Shown one piece after another: positions 36,385 to 47,990 of a stretch of 64,000 nt of DNA (positions are counted from its first letter, which is position 1; each line of letters starts with the position of its first letter). The notes beneath the pieces were generated by a model. It did not search any database, was not told where the DNA came from, and saw nothing but the letters and a program-made list of their open reading frames with translations. Source of the DNA: Lutjanus erythropterus. Taxonomy: Eukaryota; Chordata; Actinopteri; Lutjaniformes; Lutjanidae. The stretch is from the NCBI GenBank assembly GCA_020091685.1, contig CM034607.1:15801221-15865220 (forward strand), read 5' to 3'. The position numbers and the translations under genes are program-made.

Positions 36385-38012
36385 ACTGAGAAGATGCTTT
36401 TTCATCAATGAAATGACACATACAGTGGTACACACCAGACATGAACTGCTCCAGACATCATTAACAGCAGTCCAAGAGCACTCACTTGAGAGTTCAGAAA
36501 GTCCCGCATTCACAGTAATCCAAACAAACCGCACCAAGGGGGTAAACTAGGATTAAACAAGGCTGGTGTGAACCCACCCCAAGAAGCATGTTGATGGGAC
36601 ATTCTGGGTCTTAGAAATGTCAAATTAATACGGATTGTTCAATGTGAAAAAAGTTCATATTAGTGGATTTTATCACTCCTATTATCATTCTTTGTCTTAG
36701 TTGGATAATCGTGCTTTACAACTACAGTTCCCATAATGCTCTGGGGGATGTAAACAGAAAGATGTTGCTATGGATTCAGTGAGTCAGGTGCGGGCTACAA
36801 TTTGAACAGTCTTTTTTTGTCTGCTTTTTAACATTTTGGAAAACTGGCACCATTAATGTATGATGAATTACCTTTTTTTTCTATTTGCAATGTGCCCAGG
36901 GTGTGAAGACAAGATCGAGTTATAATGAGCATCTTTTTTTCTCTCTCTTTTTTAAGTGGTGGACATTGGAGATAATGATATCCTCTGAAAGTCTAAGTCG
37001 CAATGAATCTAAAAATGTGAGAATCATGTCTGTGTGCTCAGATTTGACTAAATTATGCCACAGAGAAGCGGTTCAATTTTTCACTCCAATTGCAGGAATC
37101 GGGTGCAAAGGGTTTCAAAGTACCTTTGTTGCCTCCATGAGCTGTGTGACAAAGTCGCTGCTGCAACTTTTGAACACACTGGTAGCCAAACTGCAAAACT
37201 AACTTCTAAATCTTTTCAGTCCTTTTCCCCTCATGTAGCATTTTTGCCTCACATCTTTTACTATGCACCATCCTTTGAACTCTTCTGCCTCAGTTTGAAA
37301 AACCCCTGCTTTACAGAAACTCACTGCAACTGGCTAAAATCTCATAGTGACAACCGAGGCTTCTAATGAAAGGCACCAAAGTAGAAGAAAAAACTTGAAC
37401 GATACATAAGTACATATAATAATGCTTAATGGGAGATTTCTGATTCCATAACCTTTTTGTTCCATGTAACAAAGCATTCTCTCTCTCTCCATTTTCCACC
37501 AATTTTTTAATGGCCTATATCCCCATTTACTCCCCCCTACTCTGCAGTGGTTGTCAGTACAGTTCGTGTCACTGCCAACTCCCACTGTTGACCTGGTGAT
37601 GGTGTTGACAGCCTCCCCAGGTTAACTTAGAAGGCCTAATGATGATTAAATAGTGTTACTGCAGAGAGGGAGGAAAAGATAAATAATAGGGAAAGCCAAC
37701 CTTTGCCAATCCGTAGGTGGTTACCATTGTTTGACCTTTGGTGGCATTGTGGGTAACATAGTTTTCGGTGATTCACAGGACAAACACCTACAGGGACCTT
37801 AACTCCCTGCTGTTTTACGCTATGAGTAATAAAAGAGCGGCAGGTGCATAACTTTGGATAAATCTAAAGTTTTGGAAAATAAATGTCAAAACATGGCTTG
37901 TAGTTTCAGAGTGTTAAACAGATATACACTGATCCACTTTTTATTGTTCCAATACAATTCCAATATCTGGATTTGGATATCTGCTGATATCAGTACTATA
38001 CCAATACCAATG

Positions 38013-38015
<3 letters not shown>

Positions 38016-38087
<72 letters not shown>
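38016..38087. repeat. (ATT)24 microsatellite
   Basis: A perfect trinucleotide run of about 72 bp. It opens frames on both strands (poly-isoleucine and poly-asparagine) that are not genes. Confidence 0.98.
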
Positions 38088-40345
38088 GCTACATGTAAGA
38101 TTGCATGAGGCGGAACTGAACTTGATCCAGTCAGTTTTTACCATCTGGACAGCTTGTTCAGTTTGTGTAATGTAACTTCTGTACTGGCTTGTGTGGGGCA
38201 CTGTAGGGTTGTGTGCTGCGAGACAGCCCTCATTTCCCATGATGCATTACTGACAGTTAGCCATTTTAGGTTCCAAAATGCAGTCATGTGTTTGTAATGT
38301 GTTTAGAATGTGTTTGTTCAGAACACAGTAGCTGTTAGTATGTCGGTGTCTGTTATTTTTGTGCTGGTTTATTGCAACATGGGTGAGAAAGTACATTTCT
38401 CTACTCCAGCTATGGACTACTTGGAAGGTGTTTTCTGTGTGTTATATGCTCAGACATAAAAACGGCTACTTATCTTTCATACAGTTTGGCAGTATTGGCC
38501 AGTAGTACTGCACCACATTTAATAAATCCTACTTAATTTACAGGGTTTATGTTCCATCACACTTTATACCTAACACATATTTTATTTAATTATTCAGTGA
38601 TCATTCCGAGGAGTTTGAGCATAATAAATTCTGTTTTATTAATTCAAATGCACACCTTAATGTGCTGAAGGGCTTGTGAATCAACGCAATAACTGTATAT
38701 ACATGATCTATAAGCAGGTTGAAAATACTGAGAAAAAAAGCTAAGACTGGTTCTACGTCATGTTGGCTCATGAATAAAAAAGTATGATGAAATGGGTCAA
38801 TTAAAAAAAAAAAAAACAGACAACAAACTGCAATATGTAGAGGGAGAGGTCAGTAAACCATAAGTTATTTCACATAGCATGCTCCCCTGGTTAGTTTATA
38901 TTCTGTTACCGGTGAACATTAATGAGGTGTGAAGGCCAACTGTCACCCTGACTGCTGAAAACAGATTGTTTTCTTCATCACAGCACAGCAGACAACCTCA
39001 GTGCACTTCTGTATTAGTCTATATGCTTCATGCTTATGCTCTGTATGAACATTACAGATACAGACACAAACCGTCCATGGTTATTTACTCTCACACACAC
39101 AGAGCAATCTCTGTGCCTGACAGCCATCAATGGTGATCAAACACGACAGGGTGTGTGCTACAAGAGCAAATCTCTTTTGTCAGGAGGGTATGTGACCCTG
39201 GCCCATTTCACTTCCTGAAGCAACCTTTCCTTTCATCAAGTGGCGAGATTAATTACTGAAACATTACACTGACCAGCTCGATATATCAAGTGGCCGCAAC
39301 CCTAAATTCAATGGGATGGTCTCTTTTTCCTTTCTCAATCAAAGGAGATGTGAGATTGTGAGTGTGTGTGACAGAAAGAGGGAGGAGAGAGTGATATTTA
39401 TTGGGCCTGACTGTAAAGACTCTGAAGGCCTCTTGTGTGAGATGGGGGGTCACTGCAAAATACTCTTCGACAAATGAGGCAAAGCCTGTATGGTAAATCA
39501 TTACCCTGAGGGACTCCCTCACACACACACACACTAGGATTAAGAGAGAAAGGTGAGAGGCAGGACAAAGCCAGGGCCGGGGACACCTTTACACAGAGGA
39601 CAGAGGTGACAGCCAATCAAATAGCGAGATGATAGATGAGCCTCATGAAAGGGAATGTGGTGGATGTCCTTTCCCCCGTGAGGAGGATGGCATCAAATAA
39701 AGGATCGTGAGGACTTAGCATGTCACCAGCCATTCAGGACATCCGTGTGTCCTCATCCATTCCCCTAATGAATTCTGCACTGTAGAGGAAATGAAAATGA
39801 GCGATCTTTCGATACTCAGCAGGAAAGTACCAGCTAATGTGACATTTCTGCATTACAGCTAATATCTAACAGAGCCTTTGGAAAGACAACTGATATAAAC
39901 TGTGACGAGGTGAAAAGTGCTGTACACCAAATCCAGGAGGGTTTCTTTTATAATGCTGGTAAGAAATTCAACTTCTAGTGGAGCTTACTGCTAAACCGCA
40001 AACTATGCATTGCCTTGACAACTGAGCTTCTTGAGGCTTGATGTTTTCACATCTGGCTGACTGAAGGCAGGATGGTGAGAAGCGGCGACACGAGCAGGAC
40101 TTTTCTTGTTGATCCAGACGTAAGCTTTGGGTTTGGACAGATGTGGTGTTCAGTCGTCTTGCTGTTCTTAATGGACTGTAACTGGAGTGCAGCTATATTG
40201 AGTTTCCAGTGGAGAATCAGTGTACTTTATGCTCTTACTGTCACAGAATGTACCAAATGTACAAGTACGGGTAACTTGCCATTTCTTTTCTAAAATGATA
40301 AACCTGGTTTAATTGATATCAGAAGGTCGAGAATGTCACTGAGGT

Positions 40346-41305
40346 GTAAAATGTTAATAAAAACAGAATGCAGTGATTTTCAGATCCTTTTTGACCTACA
40401 TTAAATTGAGTATAGTACAAAAACAAAAAGTTAAAACTGATACATTTTATTATTTTAGTCAATATTCTCTAATTCTGAATTTGATACCTGCAACATGTTA
40501 TAAAAAAGTCGGGACAGGGCAACAAAAGACTGGGAAAGTTATGAAATGCTCAAAAAACACCTGTTTGGAACATTTCACAGGACAACAGGTGAATTGGTAA
40601 CAGTTCAGCTCAGTCGTTCACAAACATTAATGGGGTGAGGTTCACCACTTAGTGAAAAACTACGTGGGCAAATAGTCAGTTTAAGAACAATGTTTCTCAA
40701 CACGAACTTGCAAGGAATTTAAGGATTTCACCGTCTACCATAATATCATTTAAAAACCAACACTGAAAGCCTGTGACCTTTGACCCTGTAGGTGGCACTG
40801 CTTTAACAAAATAACATGATTGTATAAAGGATACTACATGGGCTTGGGAACACTTCAGAAAACCTTTGCTGGTAAACATAGTTTGTTTTTGCATCTAAAA
40901 ATGCAAGTTAATATTCTACCATGCAAAAAGACAGCCATATATCAACAACATCCAGAAATGCCTCTGAGTTCGCTGGACTCGAGCTCATTTGAAATGGACT
41001 GGCAGAAAGTGGAAAAAAGTGCTGTGGTCTGACGAGTCTGCATTTCAAATTATTTTTGGAAAGCAAAATTCAAAAGTCAGAATCTGTGATGGTATGGGTG
41101 TATGTTAGTGCCCATAGCATCATGGGTAACGTACACATCTGTGAAGGCACCATTAATGCTGAAAAGTACATAAAGCAATGAATGAGTGTATATTTACAAT
41201 AAACAATCAAGTTTATCAGCTTCACCATTACATATCGTGTCTTTGTACTGTACTCAACTGCATAAAGGTCAAAAACGACTTGCAAATCATTGCATTGTTT
41301 GTGGC
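40346..41305 (+). mobile_element. Tc1/mariner-like transposon, internally deleted and broken
   Basis: The start (about 40346) is an internal piece close to the 5' end, so the terminal repeat is missing. Plus-strand reading with frameshifts gives transposase pieces: WAWEHFRKPL, then YHAKRQPYINNIQK, then TRAHLKWTG, then KVLWSDESAFQIIFG, and then ICEGTINAEKY-like residues near 41130. WSDES carries the first catalytic aspartate. Coding then jumps directly to the 3' tail (TGAATGAGTGTATATTTAC), so the C-terminal third, including the last catalytic residue, is deleted. Same family as 8222-8812. Confidence 0.85.
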
Positions 41306-42308
41306 AAGTCATCTGTAAACAGTGCCATGATGCAGTAACAGCAGCTGGATTTGATAATCCTGTTTGTACCAGCATGGAAACAGAGCACGCTCAAAGTCAA
41401 ACATGACACATTTCCATAAGAAAAAAAAATGCATCATTCAGGGTTCATCACCTGTGCATATGTTTATCCTTGAAACCATGCGACTGGGTCATGTTAATTT
41501 CATCATGTAAATTCAACAATGTGTACATATTTATATTCATGCAATTAGGACAGACTGTGACACCAATTTAAATTTGATAATGCTACAAAATAAATACATA
41601 AAAAACACTGCAGCATTGTACCACAGGGCTATAATATTTGTATTGTTGCAGAGAGGAGGTGATTATTCCACTACTAACTCTTTCAATGACCTCTACACTG
41701 ACCTCTACTAAGGGAACTTAGTAAAAGCTGAAAAATATGCACCACTTCAGCAGCTGTACCACTACACAATGTGCTGCACTGATGCCTGAGCACACATTCA
41801 ATGCTCTGTTCTCTTCTCATACGCCGACCAATATTCAGTCATTCCTTTCTGAGAGTTATAAAGCTGATAAACCTACTATATGCTGAAATCAAACAGCGAA
41901 GAAAGGAGAGGCACTCCTGAGAGTACAGAGAAAGCTGACCCCATTCTCACCGTCTCTGTAAACTGAATCTGTGACTTGCGTTTTCAGCTCAGGGTATAGA
42001 GAGCAGATTTGGTGTTTTATGAGTAAATCTAAATGAAAACTAGGGAGAGAAAGCAGGTGACAAAGAGAGATTTTAGGAACGTAAACTGAAAAAAAGGATG
42101 GAGAATTTGAGGCACCAAATACTAACTTGTTTAAGATAGAAAGAGTACAAATCATGTGCTCCGTCAATGTGGGACATGTGAAAGATATGATGCTTTTACA
42201 GGGAACTGTGCACCTTTTTGTGGCATTTTGTCAAATCAGAACAAAGAGAGTAGTGCAGCTGAATATAAAGAGATTCTGAAAAAAGGTCAGGGGGGTACAG
42301 TGTCTTAC

Positions 42309-42441
42309 CTGGAGTGGCTGAGGCTTCCTGTTTGTCATGCTCCTCATGCCACTGCATGGTGCGGTGGTAGCTCAGCATCACCTCCCACAAAGCCTTGCAT
42401 AGATCGGTCAGGCAGGGAATGTAGCTGTCCAGGGTGATATG
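42309..42441 (-). CDS. vps50: vps50 exon (about human residues 314-358)
   Basis: This 133-nt exon starts in phase 0 and ends with the first base of a glycine/aspartate-type codon. It reads [11 protein letters not shown], then [17 protein letters not shown], then [14 protein letters not shown]. The first two thirds are nearly identical to the vertebrate protein. The last 10-12 residues enter a variable hydrophilic linker where fish and mammals differ. The acceptor is TTGGCAG and the donor a strong GTAAGA. The exon sits between the two largest introns of the window, so it is isolated by more than 12 kb on each side. Confidence 0.97.
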
Positions 42442-43594
42442 CTGCCAACAGAGAAGTGATGAAAATAAGATCACTGATGCTCTTTTCGACATTGTACGAA
42501 TTCCTTAGCATATGTTGTATTTTTTTAATCTATGTATTTATATTTTATTTTATTCACCTAAAAGAAAAACATAAGAATTACAAGACTCGGCAAGAGATTC
42601 AGACAAAATAAGATAATCAGCTGTCCTCTTTGAAACGTCTAATTAAAGCCTGCTTATAGTCATCACTCAAGGACACAATGTTAGAAAACATCTATTTTCT
42701 GTGCCAAACGAAAAGGCTTTCATCTAATTAATGTAAGGACTGATTAGAATAGGATGTAATTAAGATGGTGTATCACTAATACACAGAGCACACACTTAAA
42801 AGTATCTCCAACATGCACATTAGACAGGCTATTATACTATACCATGACAATCTGAGCTTGAAGGTGACATGCACAAATGATTCTCATTGGTTATAATTGC
42901 ATTTAAGTGTAATAAGACCGCGTTTTTAGGTTATCTGTGAAGAAAAACTATCCTTTCAGCAATCCTGTAAAAAAAACCAAATGGATATACAGAACAGCTC
43001 ACTCCAATATTGTGGTTGTCGTGGTAACTGCACTTGTGTGAAGTTCACATACATACATTTTCTCATATATGAGATATAATAAAGGATGAGAGCACCTGTA
43101 TAACAAGCCCAGTGCTGTAGCTATAAAATATGCATCAGAAAGAAATACATCAGCAGTGATATAATGTTCATATACCCAAGGCCTGAAATGACACACTGCT
43201 CTCATAAGATGGGAACTTATTATTTCTGTACATTATGAGACATTACGTACAGTACATGGGCGTATTACATATTCATTTCAAAGTGAAAAGAATATATCAA
43301 TGATAATTCCGCCAGTAACATGGCTCAGGTAGTGATGTCTTTTAAAAAGATTCTAATGCTGACCTACATCTCTTTTATGATAAACGGAATATCTACTGAC
43401 CTATACATCTGACAGTATGACTTGATCCCTGGGTCTTCATTAAGGGGTCCTCAGAAGTACTGCAAGTTATTTTTCTTGAGCTAAGCTTATTTTCTTCAAA
43501 AAATTCAAATATGTCTGAAAATATGCATTAACATGAATTCAACATATTATATTCAAAATATTATTAGCCACCTATCACCTATCAGCCTGCTTGT

Positions 43595-43620
43595 AAAAAA
43601 CAAACAAACAAACAAACAAA
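43595..43620. repeat. (CAAA)n microsatellite
   Basis: About five CAAA units after an A run. Confidence 0.9.
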
Positions 43621-43978
43621 GCATTTAATTCTAACAACACTGACAAAAGGCTGATCATGTGAACCAGCTAACCTACTAAATCACTGTGTGGCACCTATCC
43701 ATAACAGTGAACTAGTTAGCAACATATAATTGAAAAATACTGGCAAACTGGCCACTCTTATGAGCAACAGAGAATTGCTTTATAACTTCATGAGCAAGAG
43801 ACTCTGAATTACATCCACCTCAGAGACCACCGTGCAAAGGGTGAGGCTAACGCACCTAACATTAGCTATGCTACGACTACTGCTGACTTAGCAACTACGA
43901 GCAAGTTCAAACGAGAGAAGACCCAAAAATATTCAACAAAATATAAGCAGGAAGGGATCCCTGCGCCATCTTTCTATC

Positions 43979-44304
43979 AGCTAAGGCGGTGGTTCACAAT
44001 TTGTTTCTGGCATGCCCCCTTCAGAAGGTGACAAAAGTTCATGCCCTCCTCATAATTCTTAGCAATGATTAATGAAAGTTGGGGAAGCAACTGAGAAAAA
44101 ATAATTCAGATTGAATTTTAGTGAAATAATGGTCAGGATGATGGCATAAGCAAAGTCTTGATTGTTTATTTCCCTTCCATAATTCATATTCATTCAACTT
44201 AGTATCGCTCTATACTTCTCCCCTGGTCATCCACACCCCCACTGCAGAGGCTCTGCACCCCCCAGTGGGGCTTGCCCCCCAGTTTGGGAACCACTGAGCT
44301 AAGG
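43979..44304. mobile_element. 310-bp hAT-type MITE with perfect 8-bp target duplication
   Basis: AGCTAAGG occurs at 43979-43986 and again at 44297-44304. Between them the element opens CGGTGGTTCACAATTTG and closes TTTGGGAACCACTG, which is the inverted hAT-type CAGTGGTTCCCAAA terminal repeat. The interior has no coding sequence. The 8-bp duplication and terminal repeats are diagnostic of hAT. Confidence 0.92.
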
Positions 44305-46429
44305 GGTCCATGGGCTAACATAATGTTGACCTGACTTAATCCATGAATTCAGGGCATTGAGATTCGTGAAATATCATGATGGCTCTAAAACTAAAACAAG
44401 ACAGCTATAAACGTAAAATATAAAGTACTCCAAGGAAAATGCACATATGAGAACATCTGATTCTGAGCTCTTAGTAGGCCAGTCAGCCTGGAAAAATACT
44501 TGTGATGAATTAAAACTTGGTCAGTCTAAGAAAGGTGCAGCTGGCACAATAGTAACCACTGACACAGTTCAATGCTCTGCAGCAAAACTTGCCAACAGAG
44601 TCCTGTTAACATGTTCAGAAACAAATAAATCACTGCCAGATGAAACAGCGCTGTCGACAGCAGACGTGCTATACTTTGTTTTAGCCATGATAATGAATAA
44701 GTGCTTGAAGACCCCTGCTATTTTTCACAAAAGCATCTTAAATTACACACCACAAGCTTGACACACTGATGGCTGCTGAGACAGAAAACAAACCACAGCA
44801 GTAAAGACCCCAAACTGTGCAAAAACTAACATGGGCAAAGTAACAACGCCCTCTAATAGCTTTTTGCTCCGGCCCTGAGTAACAAACCACGACCTGCCAG
44901 GACAATCTCTCAACAGAGAATCACTTTTTAGTAAGGTACTTGAAGAAGAGTCACAACTTTAGGTTAGTAGCGAGATCTATCTCAAAAGATGTCAGTGACA
45001 GAGTTGTTACTCAAAGGAACAAGGCTGCACAATAGGCATGAATCCACTTCTTTCAAGAACTTTTAGGGATGTGTTGCAAGAGTGAAATATTAATTTGGCA
45101 GCCACTGTTCAGAAATGCAACATCACTAAACTGAAGACTAAAGTTTAACAGGTAATCAAAGACTTCTAGCTCCAAAAATCTATAGTGCAAAAAAGTAAAA
45201 TACTCAACATCATTAATATAAAGAAGTTGTCATGACTATATTGTATTACACAGGAGGGATTTTAGTTTTCCAGACTTGGAAAACTGCATTTTGGAATTCC
45301 ATCACATTTCCAGGTTTTCCATGACTGTGGGAACCCTGCTCAAAGCACAGATTATTGGAAATAAGGCGATGCTTTCATACACATTTCACCGTTTAATACA
45401 CATCAGACTTTTAACAATCTGTTCACAACAGCATATTAAAACAACATGCCCTGAAAAACCTCCAATAATGACAGTCAATTATGCTCTTACTAATGCACTA
45501 GATCCTCATTCAAATTTGTTTTACCTGCACTCAGAGTTGAGAGGTTCATAATACCTTTGCTGCAATGGACATTAATCACTGTTCTCTTACTGAGGATGTT
45601 TTTGCGAGCAAACATAGTACCAACTCATCTCTAAATCAACATTTCAACAACAAACCTCGACACTGCTAAGACCACAGCCAACTGCTCACAGTGGTGAGTA
45701 GTACACTGAATTAATTAGTGGAATTTTTTAGCAAAGCTTTTTTTCATTCTCTAGATTTTGTTTTTTGTCTATGGGACCACTGCTAGCTGCGGGATGTGCA
45801 GTCAGGTGTGCACAAAGAGGAGTCATTGAGCTCCAAAATTACACACAAATATGTCGTCTTTCGTGAGCTGTGTTGACTACAATAGCAATGCCTAACTGAC
45901 ATGGAGTACAAAAACTGTTTTAGCCATGAACACCACAAACCACAGAACAAAGCATCAGCCAGCCATGAGGTAAGACAGCTGGAGCACATTTTGCAGATAA
46001 TCTTTATTTTGCTTTCAGTTGGTTCAGCATAGGGCTGAACAATTTATTATGTGTGACTATACTGTATATTGCTCTATGTTCTAATGCCTGAACAAACAAT
46101 ATCAATCTTAACACTGGGCTGCTAGATAATTACACTTCAACAACTTAAAATTAATCTTTAATTAATCAAACTGCTACTGCTACTTTGTGTGCATCCACAA
46201 GAGACACAGCCATTATATAATGCTAATAATAATAGTAGCTAGAAGAATGCACCCACTAAACTTTTGATTAGTAACTGTAATTTAATAATTCTTTTTCTCA
46301 GTAACTATAATTGATTGCAATTACAGTTATTACATAGTTTAAGTACATATAACTAGTTACATGTAAGTAGCTCTCCAGCATCCAATATGATTATAATTAA
46401 CACACGAATTCTTGAGTTTTTTGAGTTAC

Positions 46430-46745
46430 CAAAAATGTGTTTTGTGAGGGTCTATGAACACCAAAATCTAAGCAGTTCATCCTTTAGTCCAAGTGGATGT
46501 TTGTACCAAACTTGAAGAAATTCCCACCAAGCATCCCTGAAATATCACATTCACATGAGTGAGATGGACATGAGGTCACAGTGACCTTTGACCTTTAACT
46601 ATTTAAATCTAATCAGTTTACTCTGGAGTCCAAGTGGACGTTTGTGCCAAAGTCGAAGACATTCCGTCAAAGTGTTCATGAGATATCGCGTTCACAAGAA
46701 TGGAACACAAACAAAGAAAATAATTCAGCACCAGTACTTAGGAGA
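46430..46745 (+). repeat. Dispersed repeat, two diverged units
   Basis: Two units share GTCCAAGTGGAYGTTTGT, then GAAGAAATTCC/GAAGACATTCC, then GAKATATC and GTTCACA words. They are about 140 bp apart and separated by GACCTTTGACCTTTAA. This resembles a dispersed fish repeat I know only from memory; it is not assigned to a class. Confidence 0.6.
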
Positions 46746-47679
46746 CCATCCTGAAATAAAGTAATAAATAAATAAATGGAGATAAACATAGCTGCAGTTA
46801 CAACCAGGCTCCAGCATTTCTGGTCAGATGAGTAAGTTTAATGAACCAGTTGTGAAAAAACAAGGTTCACACTTGACATTCCATGTTCTCCTCACAACAA
46901 CATGTTACCAGGCAACTGGCGTGAAGGGAGACAATGTGGGGGTAAGAGGTGTGAGTGCGTGGGTTAAAATCTTCGATAAGAAGAAGTAACCTCAGCTACC
47001 TTAACTATCTCAGCTAATGCAACTCTTTTGTCGACACCAGCCCTCCACCTCGCGAGACACAGCCGTCTCAACAAGTGCAGTGATGAGAATTCCACAGAGA
47101 CGGGCTCGGGATCTATTTTGGAGCAGCCATTTGGTGTTCTGAAGACGGTTACCCATCATTATGCACATAACATATGCCAAGCTGTGTCAGGGAGGTTTTG
47201 AAAAGACAAATCGCTGAGTCTATTTTTTGCAACTGTGTATGTGTGGATGTGTGTAGGAGTATGCATGAAAAGAAATGCCACAATGCCACACATTTTACAA
47301 GAGAGATGTGGAAGAGAGTACAGGTACCCTTGATTTAGCTGATTCACTTTCTTTAGGAATTGACAGCCATGCTCCCCCTCCTTTTAAAAAAGAATAAACA
47401 AACAGATTAACCTGCAAGAGATCAAAAACATAGTCAGCAATCTGTAGACCTGCTGTGCCAGCAAAGAAGCAAAGTACAGTACACTCTGCTCAAGAGGGAA
47501 GCCTTACATACGCTCTCAAACACAACTTAGTGCACAAGTCTGTTAAGAGAGTCTGGTTTAACTTTGAGCCAACATACAACACTTATAGGCAGTTAGGGAC
47601 AGTTAGAAAAATCTCTGTGACCATAAATAGTGCCAATACTCTAGTCCTCCTGATTTAATGTACTGAACAGGAGATGATT

Positions 47680-47990
47680 TGTCTTTATAAGCCAAGGAGT
47701 TACAAGATATAGCATTATAGCATTTTTGATGGCATAAAATCAGTCTGTAAGTTAATAAAGGCCTCAACAATAGCAGGTGATATGCAATATATATAATGGT
47801 ATCATCTGCATAAAAGTGAACCATCTCATTTCTTATGGATAATGTAAAGAGTAAAGGATCAAATACAGAACCCTGTGGCACACCCTTATGGAGTAATGAA
47901 AATGAACAGTTCAGTCGTTCAGGAAAGACTCAAACAGCTTACTGATGCAATTTATCATAGTCAACGTCTTTAAACTTTTTAAAGTAAAAA
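47680..47990 (-). mobile_element. Non-LTR retrotransposon reverse-transcriptase fragment
   Basis: On the minus strand the reading gives RLNCSFSLLHKGVPQGSVF, then DPLLFTLSI, then HFYADDTIIYIAY. GVPQGSV-PLLF and YADD are the central reverse-transcriptase motifs, with the catalytic DD intact. Upstream a degraded FKDVDYDKLHQ (compare AFDTVDHDILL) is interrupted by stops, and the sequence decays below 47680. It differs from the LINE at 29885-32955; it is perhaps Rex1/L2-like. Confidence 0.8.

Larger units (their letters stand above)
28422..42308 (-). other. vps50: vps50 intron, 13.9 kb, transposon-rich
   Basis: This is the longest intron. It contains a decayed L1/Tx1-like LINE in the antisense direction (about 29885-32955), a 13-bp-arm palindrome (33895-33929), a tRNA-derived SINE (36209-36384), a (ATT)24 microsatellite (38016-38087) and a Tc1-like transposon fragment (about 40346-41305). 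Homopolymer runs occur at about 29048, 34139, 35390 and 38801. The stretch 29500-29880 resembles a dispersed fish repeat but I cannot name it. No extra vps50 exon is needed, because phase is preserved across the intron. Confidence 0.7.

Noticed and set aside
37064..37312. Possible hAT element between CGGTTCAATTTTTCACTCC and AGTTTGAAAAACCCCTG
   Set aside because: The inverted similarity is weak and the flanking 8-bp sequences (CAGAGAAG and CTTTACAG) do not match.
37854..38240. Open frames with poly-isoleucine or poly-asparagine
   Set aside because: They are created by the (ATT)24 microsatellite.
44447..44761. 104-codon plus-strand open frame
   Set aside because: No recognisable family, no splice or promoter context, and it lies in an AT-rich intron where such lengths occur by chance.
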